From positions 1 to 64,000 of the forward strand of contig NZ_PPQH01000018.1 of the NCBI RefSeq assembly GCF_002902385.1: 64,000 nucleotides of DNA, written 5' to 3'. Of this stretch, positions 19,512-28,335 are shown in pieces. The DNA is from Staphylococcus intermedius NCTC 11048. GTDB taxonomy: Bacteria > Bacillota > Bacilli > Staphylococcales > Staphylococcaceae. The position numbers and the translations under genes are program-made. Each line of letters starts with the position of its first letter. The first letter of the stretch is position 1. The notes under the pieces are model-generated. The model saw nothing but the letters and a program-made list of their open reading frames with translations, made no database searches and was not told the origin of the DNA.

Positions 19512-19555
19512 AAAAAAAGCCGGAACAATGACATCATTGTATGTTCCGGCTTTTT
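19512..19555 (-). terminator. Terminator after brxA
   Basis: A long stem (AAAAAGCCGGAACA with TGTTCCGGCTTTTT) ending in a T run on the minus strand just past the brxA stop. It could also act on the plus strand. Confidence 0.85.
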
Positions 19556-19557
19556 GA

Positions 19558-19998
19558 TTATGCGCGACAATGTGTGTCGAATGCGTCTTTGATATCCATC
19601 GCGATGTCATTAATATCGCGCCCCTCAATATGTTCACGTGGCATAAAGTGAACTAATTCAGACCCTTTAAATAATGCGAATGAAGGGCTTGAAGGTACTT
19701 GTTGAATGTATTCACGCATTTTTGCAGTCGCTTCTTTGTCTTGACCTGCAAAAACAGTTACTTTATTCGTTGGTTTATATTCATTTTGTTCTGCTACGGC
19801 TACAGCTGCAGGACGTGCTAAACCAGCTGCACAACCACATGTTGAGTTAATAACAACGAATGTGGTATCTTCATCGTTCACATGGTCCATATATTCTGTT
19901 ACTGAATCTTCACTTTCTAAACTTTCAAAACCATTTTGTGTCAATTCGCCTCTCATTTGAGCTGCGAGTTCTTTCATATATGCATCATATGCGTTCAT
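19558..19998 (-). CDS. brxA: Bacilliredoxin BrxA (YphP family)
   Basis: A 146-residue thioredoxin-fold protein of the BrxA/BrxB family (DUF1094). The unusual Cys-Gly-Cys active site is Cys54-Gly-Cys56 (NSTCGCAAG). Bacilliredoxins remove bacillithiol from S-bacillithiolated proteins after oxidative or hypochlorite stress, and their mixed disulfide is resolved by bacillithiol and YpdA. Position next to thyA is that of the BrxA (YphP-like) paralogue in S. aureus, which is why I choose BrxA over BrxB. It ends at a strong terminator and has an AAGGAG ribosome binding site. Confidence 0.88.
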   Translation of the reverse strand: MNAYDAYMKELAAQMRGELTQNGFESLESEDSVTEYMDHVNDEDTTFVVINSTCGCAAGLARPAAVAVAEQNEYKPTNKVTVFAGQDKEATAKMREYIQQVPSSPSFALFKGSELVHFMPREHIEGRDINDIAMDIKDAFDTHCRA

Positions 19999-20022
19999 AT
20001 TATAACGCTCCTTTATATTATT

Positions 20023-21138
20023 TTATTGATTACGATTTGCGATCTGTTTCCACACTGATCCAAGTGCTTCTTCTCCATTTTCGATGCGTGTAATGGCCAT
20101 TTCAATTTGCAACTTGACTTCATACGCAGGATCATTTTGATGTGCTTTCAAAGCTGGAAGTTGATCTGGCTCACCTTCATCAAAAAGGAACATCGCCGCA
20201 CGCCATCGAACAATTTTTTGTGGATCATCTAAAGCTTTTTCCATTTCTGGTAAAGCTTCCTTAAAGCCTAAATCACTTAAACTATCACCAGCTGTTCGTC
20301 TCACTGCTGGACTTTTATCGTGCAATCCTTTATATAAGTATGGCAAAGTGGCTGGGTCTTCAATCATGCTGAGCAATACGACTGCTTCACGGCGTAATGG
20401 CACTTTATCTTCATTCAGTGCATAATCGAGTAACGGATAGTCATCTTGTGTTGGTGTTGGGAATGATTTCAACATACGGAGTCGCGCTTTCCATTCCGAT
20501 TCTTGTTGGTAAGCTTCTAATGTGACATGCGCATATTGCTTTTGTGGCACTGTCACATCCGTATGTTTTGCCTCTTCCACCAATTGTTTCAAAACATGTT
20601 CAGGATAAAGCGCATCAACTTCTTCAACAACGCTTTGCATGACATCGTCTAAGTCACCATAGCGGATGCCTAACGTTTCCCATTTACGTAAAAACACAAC
20701 ATTATCATGAGGGGCTTGTGTTTCAAGCATTGCATTCACGAAAATGTCGCTTAATTGTTGACGCTTTTCTTCCTTAGAGGTTGTAAGCTTCACTTGGTAA
20801 GGAATATTTTTAAACTTGAGCACCTCTGCTTTGACCTCACCAAAATGGGTGTCAGGCTCAGGTTGTGGTGTGTCTTGTTGCTGTTCGTGATTCAGTGTTG
20901 CCGTGACGAGAGGTAACACAGTCTCCCAGTCTGCTTTTGGTGTTTTATCAACGGCAATAAAATCTAAAACATAAAATACAGATTTCACACCTTCTACTTG
21001 CAAAATAGCATTGATAAAGTGAGGCTGACCTTCTGCAACTTGTGTATACGTATTGGAATGATTGTCTTGCCTTTTTTCAGATAAAATAATTTTCATAGTA
21101 TTCGGACTAGGTGTAGGTTCGACCTTCATAATTTCCAT
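20023..21138 (-). CDS. cvfC: Conserved virulence factor CvfC (Nfu_N plus HEAT-repeat protein)
   Basis: A 371-residue protein. The first roughly 90 residues resemble the Nfu/NifU N-terminal scaffold domain ([11 protein letters not shown]). From about 220 to the end it consists of HEAT-type helical repeats ([20 protein letters not shown] and similar). It matches S. aureus CvfC, named from silkworm virulence screens; the biochemical role is unresolved. The ATG at 21138 follows GGAGG; the in-frame extension to 21183 runs back into the upstream zinc-finger gene and is unlikely. Confidence 0.85.
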   Translation of the reverse strand: MEIMKVEPTPSPNTMKIILSEKRQDNHSNTYTQVAEGQPHFINAILQVEGVKSVFYVLDFIAVDKTPKADWETVLPLVTATLNHEQQQDTPQPEPDTHFGEVKAEVLKFKNIPYQVKLTTSKEEKRQQLSDIFVNAMLETQAPHDNVVFLRKWETLGIRYGDLDDVMQSVVEEVDALYPEHVLKQLVEEAKHTDVTVPQKQYAHVTLEAYQQESEWKARLRMLKSFPTPTQDDYPLLDYALNEDKVPLRREAVVLLSMIEDPATLPYLYKGLHDKSPAVRRTAGDSLSDLGFKEALPEMEKALDDPQKIVRWRAAMFLFDEGEPDQLPALKAHQNDPAYEVKLQIEMAITRIENGEEALGSVWKQIANRNQ

Positions 21139-21169
21139 GTTAAACCTCCTCGTCAATGAACTACAGCCC

Positions 21170-21355
21170 TCATTGTAGCGCATTGCCTAATTGTTGAATT
21201 TGTTTGCCGATTGAACACGCATTGATACAGAAGTGATGTGCTTGTGTTTTCCCCTTTGTTTTTCGAAGGTGCGCTTTAACCAAGCAGTGTTCGCAATATT
21301 GTTGAGACAATTGATCGATTGAAGCAATGGCCTTCTTTTTAGAGTCAGTTAGCAC
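21170..21355 (-). CDS. Small zinc-finger protein
   Basis: A 61-residue basic protein with a likely treble-clef or zinc-ribbon site. It has Cys-x2-Cys (YCEHC) near 20-23 and His-His-Phe-Cys then Cys near 41-47. It starts with GTG preceded by AGAGGTG and ends 32 bases before cvfC, so the two form one unit. I recognise it as a conserved small staphylococcal/bacillar zinc-finger protein found upstream of cvfC; function unknown. Confidence 0.75.
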   Translation of the reverse strand: MLTDSKKKAIASIDQLSQQYCEHCLVKAHLRKTKGKTQAHHFCINACSIGKQIQQLGNALQ

Positions 21356-21487
21356 GAAATGTCACCTCTTTTAAATATAGTGCGTACAATATTCACTATC
21401 GTAACATGATTTAAATGCACATTGAAGCGTTTTAACTTCAACATCATCGTAAAAAATGTCTCGCTTGTAAAAGTTATTTAAATACTA

Positions 21488-21516
21488 TTGAAAATCATAA
21501 AGCTGTTGATTATAAT
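21488..21516 (+). promoter_or_regulatory. Predicted sigma-A promoter of the queuosine transporter gene
   Basis: TTGAAA (21488-21493) and TATAAT (21511-21516) are separated by 17 bases. The expected start, near 21523, leaves room for the complete riboswitch before the start codon. Confidence 0.75.
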
Positions 21517-21533
21517 GGATGAGTTATCGTGAA

Positions 21534-21573
21534 GAGCGGTTTCTAAACACCCGCGTTAACAAAATTTAGGAGG
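21534..21573 (+). promoter_or_regulatory. PreQ1-I riboswitch (translational type)
   Basis: GCGG (21536-21539) pairs with CCGC (21551-21554) to form P1. The loop has CTAAA (21543-21547), which pairs with TTTAG (21565-21569) to close the H-type pseudoknot. The A-rich linker AACAAAA lies between. The 3' pseudoknot strand overlaps the AGGAGG ribosome binding site, so bound preQ1 should block translation. The arrangement matches the preQ1 class I consensus and precedes a queuosine-precursor transporter, as expected. Confidence 0.85.
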
Positions 21574-21581
21574 TTATTCAA

Positions 21582-22280
21582 TTGTATAATGAATGGTTAG
21601 GTTTAGGGTCGTTTATCGTTACTTTCATATTAATGGTCGCGATGTTTCGATTCTTTGGTAAAGCAGGTTTGTACGCTTGGGTTGCGATGGGCACAATTAT
21701 CGCCAATATCCAAGTGCTCAAAACGATTGATATATTTACGATTTCAGCAACTTTAGGAAACGTCATGTTTGCATCAATTTATCTTGCGACAGACATTCTC
21801 AATGATATCTATGGTAGAAAAGTTGCGAAAAGAGCAGTGTGGCTCGGCTTCTCGTCTACATTTATTATGATTATTATCATGCAAATTTCGCTCGCATTTC
21901 AACCGAGTGAAGCGGATATGGCACAAGGCGCAATGAAGGCTATATTTGATGTCGTTCCTCGAATTGCCTTTGCATCGATTATTGCTTATATTATTGGGCA
22001 GCATATCGATGTATTAGTTTTTAACATGATTAAAAAAGTATTTCGTTCAGATCGCACATTTATCTTACGTGCATATGGGAGTACGGCGTTAAGTTCTATT
22101 ATTGATACGGCACTCTTTGTAGCGATTGCTTTTTATGGCAGTTTACCTAATGGTGTCGTATTTGAAATTTTCATAACAACGTATTTATTAAAACTATTAT
22201 CTACTGTATTGAACGTGCCATTTGGTTACTGGGCAAAGTCGCTTTATCGTCGCAATAAAATTAAAGATGACACGCTGTAA
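21582..22280 (+). CDS. yhhQ: Queuosine precursor transporter (YhhQ/VUT family)
   Basis: A 232-residue membrane protein with about six membrane segments. It carries the family signature LATDILNDIYGRKVAKRAVWLGF near 67-90. YhhQ-type transporters import queuosine precursors (preQ0/preQ1 or queuine) for the modified wobble base of Asp, Asn, His and Tyr tRNAs. The start codon is TTG at 21582, eight bases after AGGAGG; no ATG fits. The upstream preQ1 riboswitch independently supports the substrate. No queuosine biosynthesis gene lies in the window, so this points to salvage. Confidence 0.92.
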   Translation: MYNEWLGLGSFIVTFILMVAMFRFFGKAGLYAWVAMGTIIANIQVLKTIDIFTISATLGNVMFASIYLATDILNDIYGRKVAKRAVWLGFSSTFIMIIIMQISLAFQPSEADMAQGAMKAIFDVVPRIAFASIIAYIIGQHIDVLVFNMIKKVFRSDRTFILRAYGSTALSSIIDTALFVAIAFYGSLPNGVVFEIFITTYLLKLLSTVLNVPFGYWAKSLYRRNKIKDDTL

Positions 22281-22336
22281 CGCATGGTATGTTAAGCTTA
22301 AGGCTTAAAAAAACATTCAAGTGTGGTGTATTGAAT

Positions 22337-22735
22337 TTGGCTAAAATTTATTTTGATGCAGCAACAAAGGGAAATCCTGGAATAAGTGCATGTGGAGTCG
22401 TTATCGTAACTGAAGAGGCACGTCATACTTTTACCAAAGTGCTCGGCGAAATGGATAATCATAGTGCTGAATGGGAAGCACTATTGTTTGCATTAGAACA
22501 AGCAAAAGTATTAGCAGTTCCTAATGCTTTAGTTTACACTGATTCACAGTTGATTGAAGATGCAGTCAATCGTGAGTTTGTGAAGAATGCAAGATTTAAG
22601 CCGTATTTAGAGCGCTATTTGCAAATCACATCTGCCTTTGAATTGGCCTTTGTCAAATGGGTTCCACGAGCGCAAAATAAAGCCGCAAATCAATTAGCAC
22701 AAGATGCCTTGTATCAAGCAATACAACGGTCGTAA
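22337..22735 (+). CDS. RNase HI-family protein
   Basis: A 132-residue RNase H-fold protein. The acidic active-site residues appear as Asp7 (YFDAATKGNPG), Glu45 (HSAEWEAL) and Asp69 (YTDSQL), with a C-terminal NKAANQLAQDAL helix. It probably cleaves the RNA strand of RNA-DNA hybrids. The family begins almost at the first beta strand, so I choose the TTG at 22337; an ATG at 22289 would add 16 unlikely residues. The ribosome binding site is weak. It lies 56 bases after yhhQ and is probably cotranscribed. Confidence 0.82.
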   Translation: MAKIYFDAATKGNPGISACGVVIVTEEARHTFTKVLGEMDNHSAEWEALLFALEQAKVLAVPNALVYTDSQLIEDAVNREFVKNARFKPYLERYLQITSAFELAFVKWVPRAQNKAANQLAQDALYQAIQRS

Positions 22736-22752
22736 TGTTTAAATATTCAATG

Positions 22753-22811
22753 AAAAATGTCGAAGTAGATGACATGTGTATGACATGTCCATTTCACTTC
22801 GACATTTTTTT
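22753..22811. terminator. Bidirectional terminator between convergent genes
   Basis: AAAAATGTCGAAGT pairs with ACTTCGACATTTTT, with an inner stem GACATG/CATGTC. T runs follow on both strands. It serves the RNase HI gene on the plus strand and probably the exonuclease on the minus strand. Confidence 0.85.
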
Positions 22812-22876
22812 GTTGATCTTTTTATAGAAGATTTAATTGGTAGAGGTTCACAGCGAGATGATCTCGCAATGATGCA

Positions 22877-23758
22877 TTACAAATTCTCAATAAATCGTTT
22901 CGATACAAATAATTCGTGTTGATCTAATACGGCAAGCACGTGATTCAATTCAACATGATGGGCCATCTGTTCGAATAATGTGTCGACAGATAAGGGCACG
23001 TTCAATTCGATTGTGGCAAGTTGTTTGGATAAACGCAAATTGTTCATATCTTGTTGAATCTTTTTCTGTTGTCCAGCCGTTAGTTGTGATATGTTCGCAA
23101 TGACTTCTTCTACTGAACCATATTGTTGAATCAGTTTAATTGCTGTTTTCTCACCAATCCCTTTGACGCCTGGATAGCCATCTGCTGTATCACCCATAAA
23201 TGCTTTCACATCAATGAGTTGTGGCGGTTGCAAATCATATTCTAATTCAAATCGTGCTCTGTCGTATTTGCTATATTCCGTAAAGCCCTTTTTAATGAGC
23301 CAAACAAAAACATTATCACTGACACATTGCAATAAATCACGGTCTCCTGTAATGACGTATACTTCATGGTCTGGTGACTCTGAGAAAGCGTGTGTCAACG
23401 TACCAATGACATCATCCGCCTCATAGTTTTCTACGCCGATATTTAAAAAGCCAAGTGACTCAGAAATATGCTGTACATGGTCAAATTGTGGCATCAATTC
23501 TTCAGGCGGTTCAGGACGGTTTTGCTTATATCCATCAAACATGTCATTACGAAATGTTGCTTTTCCCATATCCCAACAAACTGCCACGTGTGTCGGTTCA
23601 ATATCTCGAATGGCGCTATACACATGTCTTACAAAGCCTTGCGTGCCATTCGTAGGTGTTCCTTCTGTATTGCGCATAAAATTTTTGTGTACACTGGTTG
23701 CGTAAAAATGGCGAAATAGCAGCGCCATACCATCAATCAATAAAAGTTTGTGTGTCAT
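22877..23758 (-). CDS. 5'-3' exonuclease (FEN/PolA N-terminal type)
   Basis: A 293-residue stand-alone flap/5' exonuclease resembling the first domain of DNA polymerase I. Metal ligands sit in LLLIDGMALLFR, YEADDVIG and GDRDLLQ, and a helix-hairpin-helix (GVKGIGEKTAIKLI) follows. It likely removes RNA primers or flaps. The frame opens further upstream into the dynamin gene; I start at the ATG at 23758, which follows AAAGGA and matches the conserved N-terminus. It begins four bases after the dynamin stop codon, so the genes are coupled. Confidence 0.9.
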   Translation of the reverse strand: MTHKLLLIDGMALLFRHFYATSVHKNFMRNTEGTPTNGTQGFVRHVYSAIRDIEPTHVAVCWDMGKATFRNDMFDGYKQNRPEPPEELMPQFDHVQHISESLGFLNIGVENYEADDVIGTLTHAFSESPDHEVYVITGDRDLLQCVSDNVFVWLIKKGFTEYSKYDRARFELEYDLQPPQLIDVKAFMGDTADGYPGVKGIGEKTAIKLIQQYGSVEEVIANISQLTAGQQKKIQQDMNNLRLSKQLATIELNVPLSVDTLFEQMAHHVELNHVLAVLDQHELFVSKRFIENL

Positions 23759-23762
23759 GTTT

Positions 23763-26700
23763 TCAGTCCTTTGAATTAAGTATTTCAAATAATTTTGGTG
23801 ATTCCGTTTGTAATTGTGCAATGAGTGCATCATCCATTTCGACAGCTAACACTGTGTCGATTTCTTCTTGTGCTTGTGTTTCAATTTGTTCAAGTGCTTG
23901 TTGCGCTTTTGATGTTAATGTCAAAAGCATGGATTCTAGCGATTGACGTAAATCGGCTAATCGAGGTTGTAATAAGTCGATTGTTTCATCTTTAATTTCC
24001 GCCTGTATTTGTTTTTGCACTTGAGGTTGTAAAATGTTTTTCTTAGTCAATTGTTTCGGGAGTGCATTGACCATCGCATCTAATGAAATCGTTAAAAATG
24101 AATCTTCTATCGGTGCGACTTCAATAGACTCAATATCTGGTAATAAAATGTGATATTGATGAAAAGATTTAATTTTCGGTGCCATTTCTTGTTGTAACGC
24201 CTGATTAAAGAAGTATTTAATCCGTTCAATCATCAATGTTTGTTCTAAGTATAATTTTTGGTGTAGCTGATTTAAATAAGTTTTGGTCGATTGGCGTTTT
24301 TCCTCATTGAAATGATTGGAATTCGTCATTTGTGTGTTATATACAGCTTTTACATTATCCAGCAATTGAATTTTTAAGCGTTCATTTAAGTGATACATTT
24401 GGTCTTCTATTTCGTTTATCAGTTTTTGTCGAATCGCGTTTAAACTTTGCGTGTTAAAAATGGCTTTTTGACGCATTTGCTGTAATTGCTGTTTAACTTG
24501 CTGCATTTTTTCAGCATTGGACGTGTGATCGTCAATCATTTGGTCGTATGATTGTTGGATGTAGCGTAACTGATCATATACCTTGGCTTCTAAAATATGT
24601 TTTGATTCCACTTCTGAAAACTGTGAAATACTAGCTTTTAATTGTTGAACACCTACGTCCCCTTCTGTTAATGCAGCGCGACTCGATACCGCAAAGATTT
24701 CAGGATGCATTTGAACTTGCATTAACGCATTTTTGACGTAATCACGAACTGCCTGTTTGTCTGCTTCATTTTCAGCTAAGTCTGTCGCATTAATAACCAT
24801 TTTGAAAGCTTGGTGTTCTTTCAGTTGATTCATATTTTTCATATGTTCGATAAATGCTTTGTCGTTATCAGTAAATGCGTGATTAAAATAACTTACATAT
24901 AAAATTAAATCAGAAGTTGTGAGTATTTTTTCTGTTTCATTTGTATGGCGTTGGTTGTTAGAATGTAAACCTAATGAGTCAACAATAATTTTGTCTTTTA
25001 ACCACTCAAGCGGTAATCTTAAATGCACCGTTTGCACAAATGTCGCATATGCATCTTCAGCACTCCATTGTTGTACTTCTGAAGCTTTAATTGGATGCTC
25101 TAAACCTTTTGCGATATACGATTGATAAAGCGCATAATTTTTTTCAATCGCATGAATAAATGCTAAGCGACTTTTCTCAATACGTCCTTTTAATTTGTCT
25201 GTATCAGCTTCTAAAAAGGCTTCGATATGATCAAATTGTCGCCCCTCTAATTCAAACACATCATTAATCTCTTGAAGTAACATTTCAGGTGATTTAAAGG
25301 TAATGTGATGTGTGTCACCATATGCAATTTCAGTCGTTGCTGCTGTCGTAGGATTAGGTGAACTTGTCAAATAACTGTCCCCTAACAACGCATTAATCAA
25401 ACTACTTTTACCAGCACTGAATGTTCCAAAAACACCAATTTTAACTTTTTGATCTTGCATTCTTGCACGTGTAGCTTCGATATTTTTCACACTTGATTTA
25501 AATAGTGGTATATTTTTAACGATGCTTAACGCTTGATCGATGCGTTCGTTATCAATCCCTGATACATTCTCAGTCGTTGTTGACGCTTGTGGTGTAGTCT
25601 CTGTTAATTTGTCTGAATCTGTTTTCGGCTGGTATTGAATTTCAGTACGGTCAATTAAACGATCTAGTGAGTCTTCCATATGAATATAGTAATGACGGTA
25701 ATTTTCAGTTTTCAATGATTGAGCTAAATTACGCAATTCGATATAACGTGAATACATGGCATTATCATTTGACTCATCAACTAAATGTTCTTCAGCGTGC
25801 ACATTTTCAATTATGGTATCATCAAGTGGTTCCTGTTCTTTTAAAATATATTGTTTGATGGCTTTCATTAAATCATTTGAAAAAGTGAGCACATATTGAT
25901 TTGTAATTTGAATTTGGGTCTGATACAGGTCTGTGACAATCGGTGCAGGTAATGTCAATTTTTGATTTAAAATACGTTGGTTTATCTCCGTATCATTAAT
26001 AAAGCGCGTCAGAAATGACAAATCCTCTTGCATCGGTTTAATAATTTGATGATCCACTTTGCTTTGTAAATCTGTCATCATTGCATTCAGACGGGTTTCA
26101 TGTTCTTCTTCTGTTTTTTTCTTTTTATTGAACAATCCACCTGCTTTAAAATCTTTCGTCATGCTTTCAAGGTAATAACGAATCGTTTCGCGCATCTCGT
26201 GTGTCATGATGTACGCATTGTCTATAATCGAACGCCGTTTATCTTTTAAATAATGTTTCAAAGCGTGCGCATCATTTAATAATTGCGCTTCTTCACTGAT
26301 TGTTTCATTTTGTTGATGTGTTTGATACGCTTGATCGAACTGTGCAGCTTCAATATTGAGTTGCTCTAGAATGTCATCCATTTCGTGTTGTAAATAATCT
26401 AATTGATGTTGATGAATAAATTGCTTCATACGTGCAACATAATCTTCTACAGCTTCTCGATGTTGATCTTGTTCCATAATGAATGCACGTAACAGTTCGA
26501 ATTCGTTATGAGGGTGTTCGAATTTTGTAATATAAAATGTTTCGAGTAAATCAATATCCCACTCTGTAATAGATTGTTCAACGCGTGCTTGGAAAGTTTC
26601 AAAATGAAGCTCATTGTCATCATGTTTATCAATTTGATTAATAATGAAAACAACAGGGATACTCGCGCGATTCAATCGTTTCATAAATTGAAAGTTCAGT

Positions 26701-27218
26701 GCAGATTGAACGTGGTTATAATCGACGGTATAAAAGACGATGTTACTTGTATAGAGAAATTGTTCCGTCTGTAAACTATGTGATTGTACATTGGAATCGA
26801 CACCTGGCGTATCTTGGAATGTAAAGCCGTTTCGGAATGCATCGCTTTGTATGCGAATGTCGATGGATTCAACTTGAAAATTTTCGCGATTCATTTGTTT
26901 AACATCATCATAAGAGTTGAGTTGCGTATACTTTTGACCTTCAATATTGGCTGTAATTCCTGTTTCATCAGCAACAGTCACTAATGCGGTATTACTCGTA
27001 GTCGGGACAGGCGAACTTGGTAAAATATCTTGTCCGATGAGACGATTAATGACCGTCGATTTACCAGCTGAAAAATGGCCGACAAAGGTCATCGTGTAAT
27101 GGTTCAAATACACTTTTTTAATCATTTGGTTAATCGTATGTATGAAAGCGGAATGGTCTGACTTCTCCACTTCTTTTTTGAGTTTATATAAAATATCCAG
27201 TTGTTCTTGATTTTGCAT
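23763..27218 (-). CDS. Two-headed bacterial dynamin-like GTPase (DynA-type)
   Basis: A 1,151-residue protein built from two tandem dynamin modules. The first P-loop is GHFSAGKST at 47-55 with a G3 motif in DTPGVDSN; the second P-loop is GTFSAGKSS ending near 606 (Lys604), with DSLGLHSN as its G3. Each GTPase is followed by long helical stalk segments, including a Gln-rich coiled coil near 900-930. This matches B. subtilis DynA, a membrane-fusing protein that protects against pore formers and phage. The two P-loops are both intact, so both heads may hydrolyse GTP. The exonuclease gene follows. Confidence 0.93.
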   Translation of the reverse strand: MQNQEQLDILYKLKKEVEKSDHSAFIHTINQMIKKVYLNHYTMTFVGHFSAGKSTVINRLIGQDILPSSPVPTTSNTALVTVADETGITANIEGQKYTQLNSYDDVKQMNRENFQVESIDIRIQSDAFRNGFTFQDTPGVDSNVQSHSLQTEQFLYTSNIVFYTVDYNHVQSALNFQFMKRLNRASIPVVFIINQIDKHDDNELHFETFQARVEQSITEWDIDLLETFYITKFEHPHNEFELLRAFIMEQDQHREAVEDYVARMKQFIHQHQLDYLQHEMDDILEQLNIEAAQFDQAYQTHQQNETISEEAQLLNDAHALKHYLKDKRRSIIDNAYIMTHEMRETIRYYLESMTKDFKAGGLFNKKKKTEEEHETRLNAMMTDLQSKVDHQIIKPMQEDLSFLTRFINDTEINQRILNQKLTLPAPIVTDLYQTQIQITNQYVLTFSNDLMKAIKQYILKEQEPLDDTIIENVHAEEHLVDESNDNAMYSRYIELRNLAQSLKTENYRHYYIHMEDSLDRLIDRTEIQYQPKTDSDKLTETTPQASTTTENVSGIDNERIDQALSIVKNIPLFKSSVKNIEATRARMQDQKVKIGVFGTFSAGKSSLINALLGDSYLTSSPNPTTAATTEIAYGDTHHITFKSPEMLLQEINDVFELEGRQFDHIEAFLEADTDKLKGRIEKSRLAFIHAIEKNYALYQSYIAKGLEHPIKASEVQQWSAEDAYATFVQTVHLRLPLEWLKDKIIVDSLGLHSNNQRHTNETEKILTTSDLILYVSYFNHAFTDNDKAFIEHMKNMNQLKEHQAFKMVINATDLAENEADKQAVRDYVKNALMQVQMHPEIFAVSSRAALTEGDVGVQQLKASISQFSEVESKHILEAKVYDQLRYIQQSYDQMIDDHTSNAEKMQQVKQQLQQMRQKAIFNTQSLNAIRQKLINEIEDQMYHLNERLKIQLLDNVKAVYNTQMTNSNHFNEEKRQSTKTYLNQLHQKLYLEQTLMIERIKYFFNQALQQEMAPKIKSFHQYHILLPDIESIEVAPIEDSFLTISLDAMVNALPKQLTKKNILQPQVQKQIQAEIKDETIDLLQPRLADLRQSLESMLLTLTSKAQQALEQIETQAQEEIDTVLAVEMDDALIAQLQTESPKLFEILNSKD

Positions 27219-27332
27219 AGAAATTGGATTCCCCTTGTTTTAAACGTCTATATTTATGTATTATATGGGTTTGTTAAGATAAATGCTATCGGAGCGTTCA
27301 TAAAATATCGCATTTTTCTTGTAAATCTCATA

Positions 27333-27370
27333 TAAAAAAAATAACACCGCACAATCCATGTACGATGTTA
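27333..27370 (-). terminator. Terminator after rarD
   Basis: On the minus strand TAACATCGTAC pairs with GTGCGGTGTTA (with G-T pairs), followed by a run of eight T residues. Confidence 0.7.
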
Positions 27371-27383
27371 GCTGATCTTTAAA

Positions 27384-28301
27384 TTAATTTTGATATTTTA
27401 ATGGTTGTGGGCGTTTTTTAATTTTAATGATTTGAGATATGACATAAATCACAATCCCGACCCAAATAAAGCAAAATGTAATGAATTGGTCGACATTAAA
27501 CGGTTCTTTAAATACAAAAATGCCGAGTAAAAAGATAAGCGTCGGTCCGACATATTGAATAAAGCCCATTAATGATAACGGAATACGGATAGCCCCTTCT
27601 GAAAATGAAAGTAACGGTAATGCAGTCACAGCCCCAGAAAAGAGCAACCAAAATGTTGACATATTCCATCCAATGCTTAAATCGGCAGCCTGACCAACGA
27701 TAATTAAATAAATGATTGCCATGGGTGCCGTCGCAAGTGATTCGACTGTGATGCTACTCAATGCAGACATCGGAACGAGTTTTTTCAGTAAACCGTATAT
27801 ACCAAATGAAAATGCTAAAATTAGCGAAATGTATGGAAATTCTCCTACTTTTAATGTCATATAAACGACACCCAGTACAGCAAATAGGATTGCCAACCAT
27901 TCGAGACGATTAAAACGTTCTTTAAAAAATAGCATGGATAGCAAAATGCTGACAAGAGGATTGATATAATAACCTAAACTTGTTTGTAAGACAAATCCTG
28001 CATCAATCGCATAGATAAACGTACCCCAATTTACTGTAACGATATAACCCGCTAATATTATAATAAACAGTTTAAACGGTTTCGCCATTAATTGTGCCAT
28101 ATCTTGAGAAAACTGTTGCCATCGTCCAATGATCGGTAACAGAATTAACATAAAAATGAGTGATAAAACGATACGGTACATCAGCGTTTCAATCGGATCG
28201 ACATCGTGAATGAGTGCCCAATATAATGGCAATGTGCCCCACATGACATAAGCCAATAAAGCGAAAAGAATGCCCTTTTTAAATTCTTTATCTTGATACA
28301 A
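27384..28301 (-). CDS. rarD: EamA-family permease RarD
   Basis: A 305-residue membrane protein with ten predicted segments arranged as two EamA repeats. The N-terminal LLAYVMWGTLPLYW is typical of RarD. The family is linked to chloramphenicol sensitivity by name, but the substrate is unknown. The start is TTG at 28301, with GGGAG a few bases upstream; no ATG lies near. It is 34 bases downstream of the rRNA methyltransferase gene. Confidence 0.88.
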   Translation of the reverse strand: MYQDKEFKKGILFALLAYVMWGTLPLYWALIHDVDPIETLMYRIVLSLIFMLILLPIIGRWQQFSQDMAQLMAKPFKLFIIILAGYIVTVNWGTFIYAIDAGFVLQTSLGYYINPLVSILLSMLFFKERFNRLEWLAILFAVLGVVYMTLKVGEFPYISLILAFSFGIYGLLKKLVPMSALSSITVESLATAPMAIIYLIIVGQAADLSIGWNMSTFWLLFSGAVTALPLLSFSEGAIRIPLSLMGFIQYVGPTLIFLLGIFVFKEPFNVDQFITFCFIWVGIVIYVISQIIKIKKRPQPLKYQN

Positions 28302-28335
28302 AGTACTCCCTCTTTTCGTATAGATTCATAGCGGC

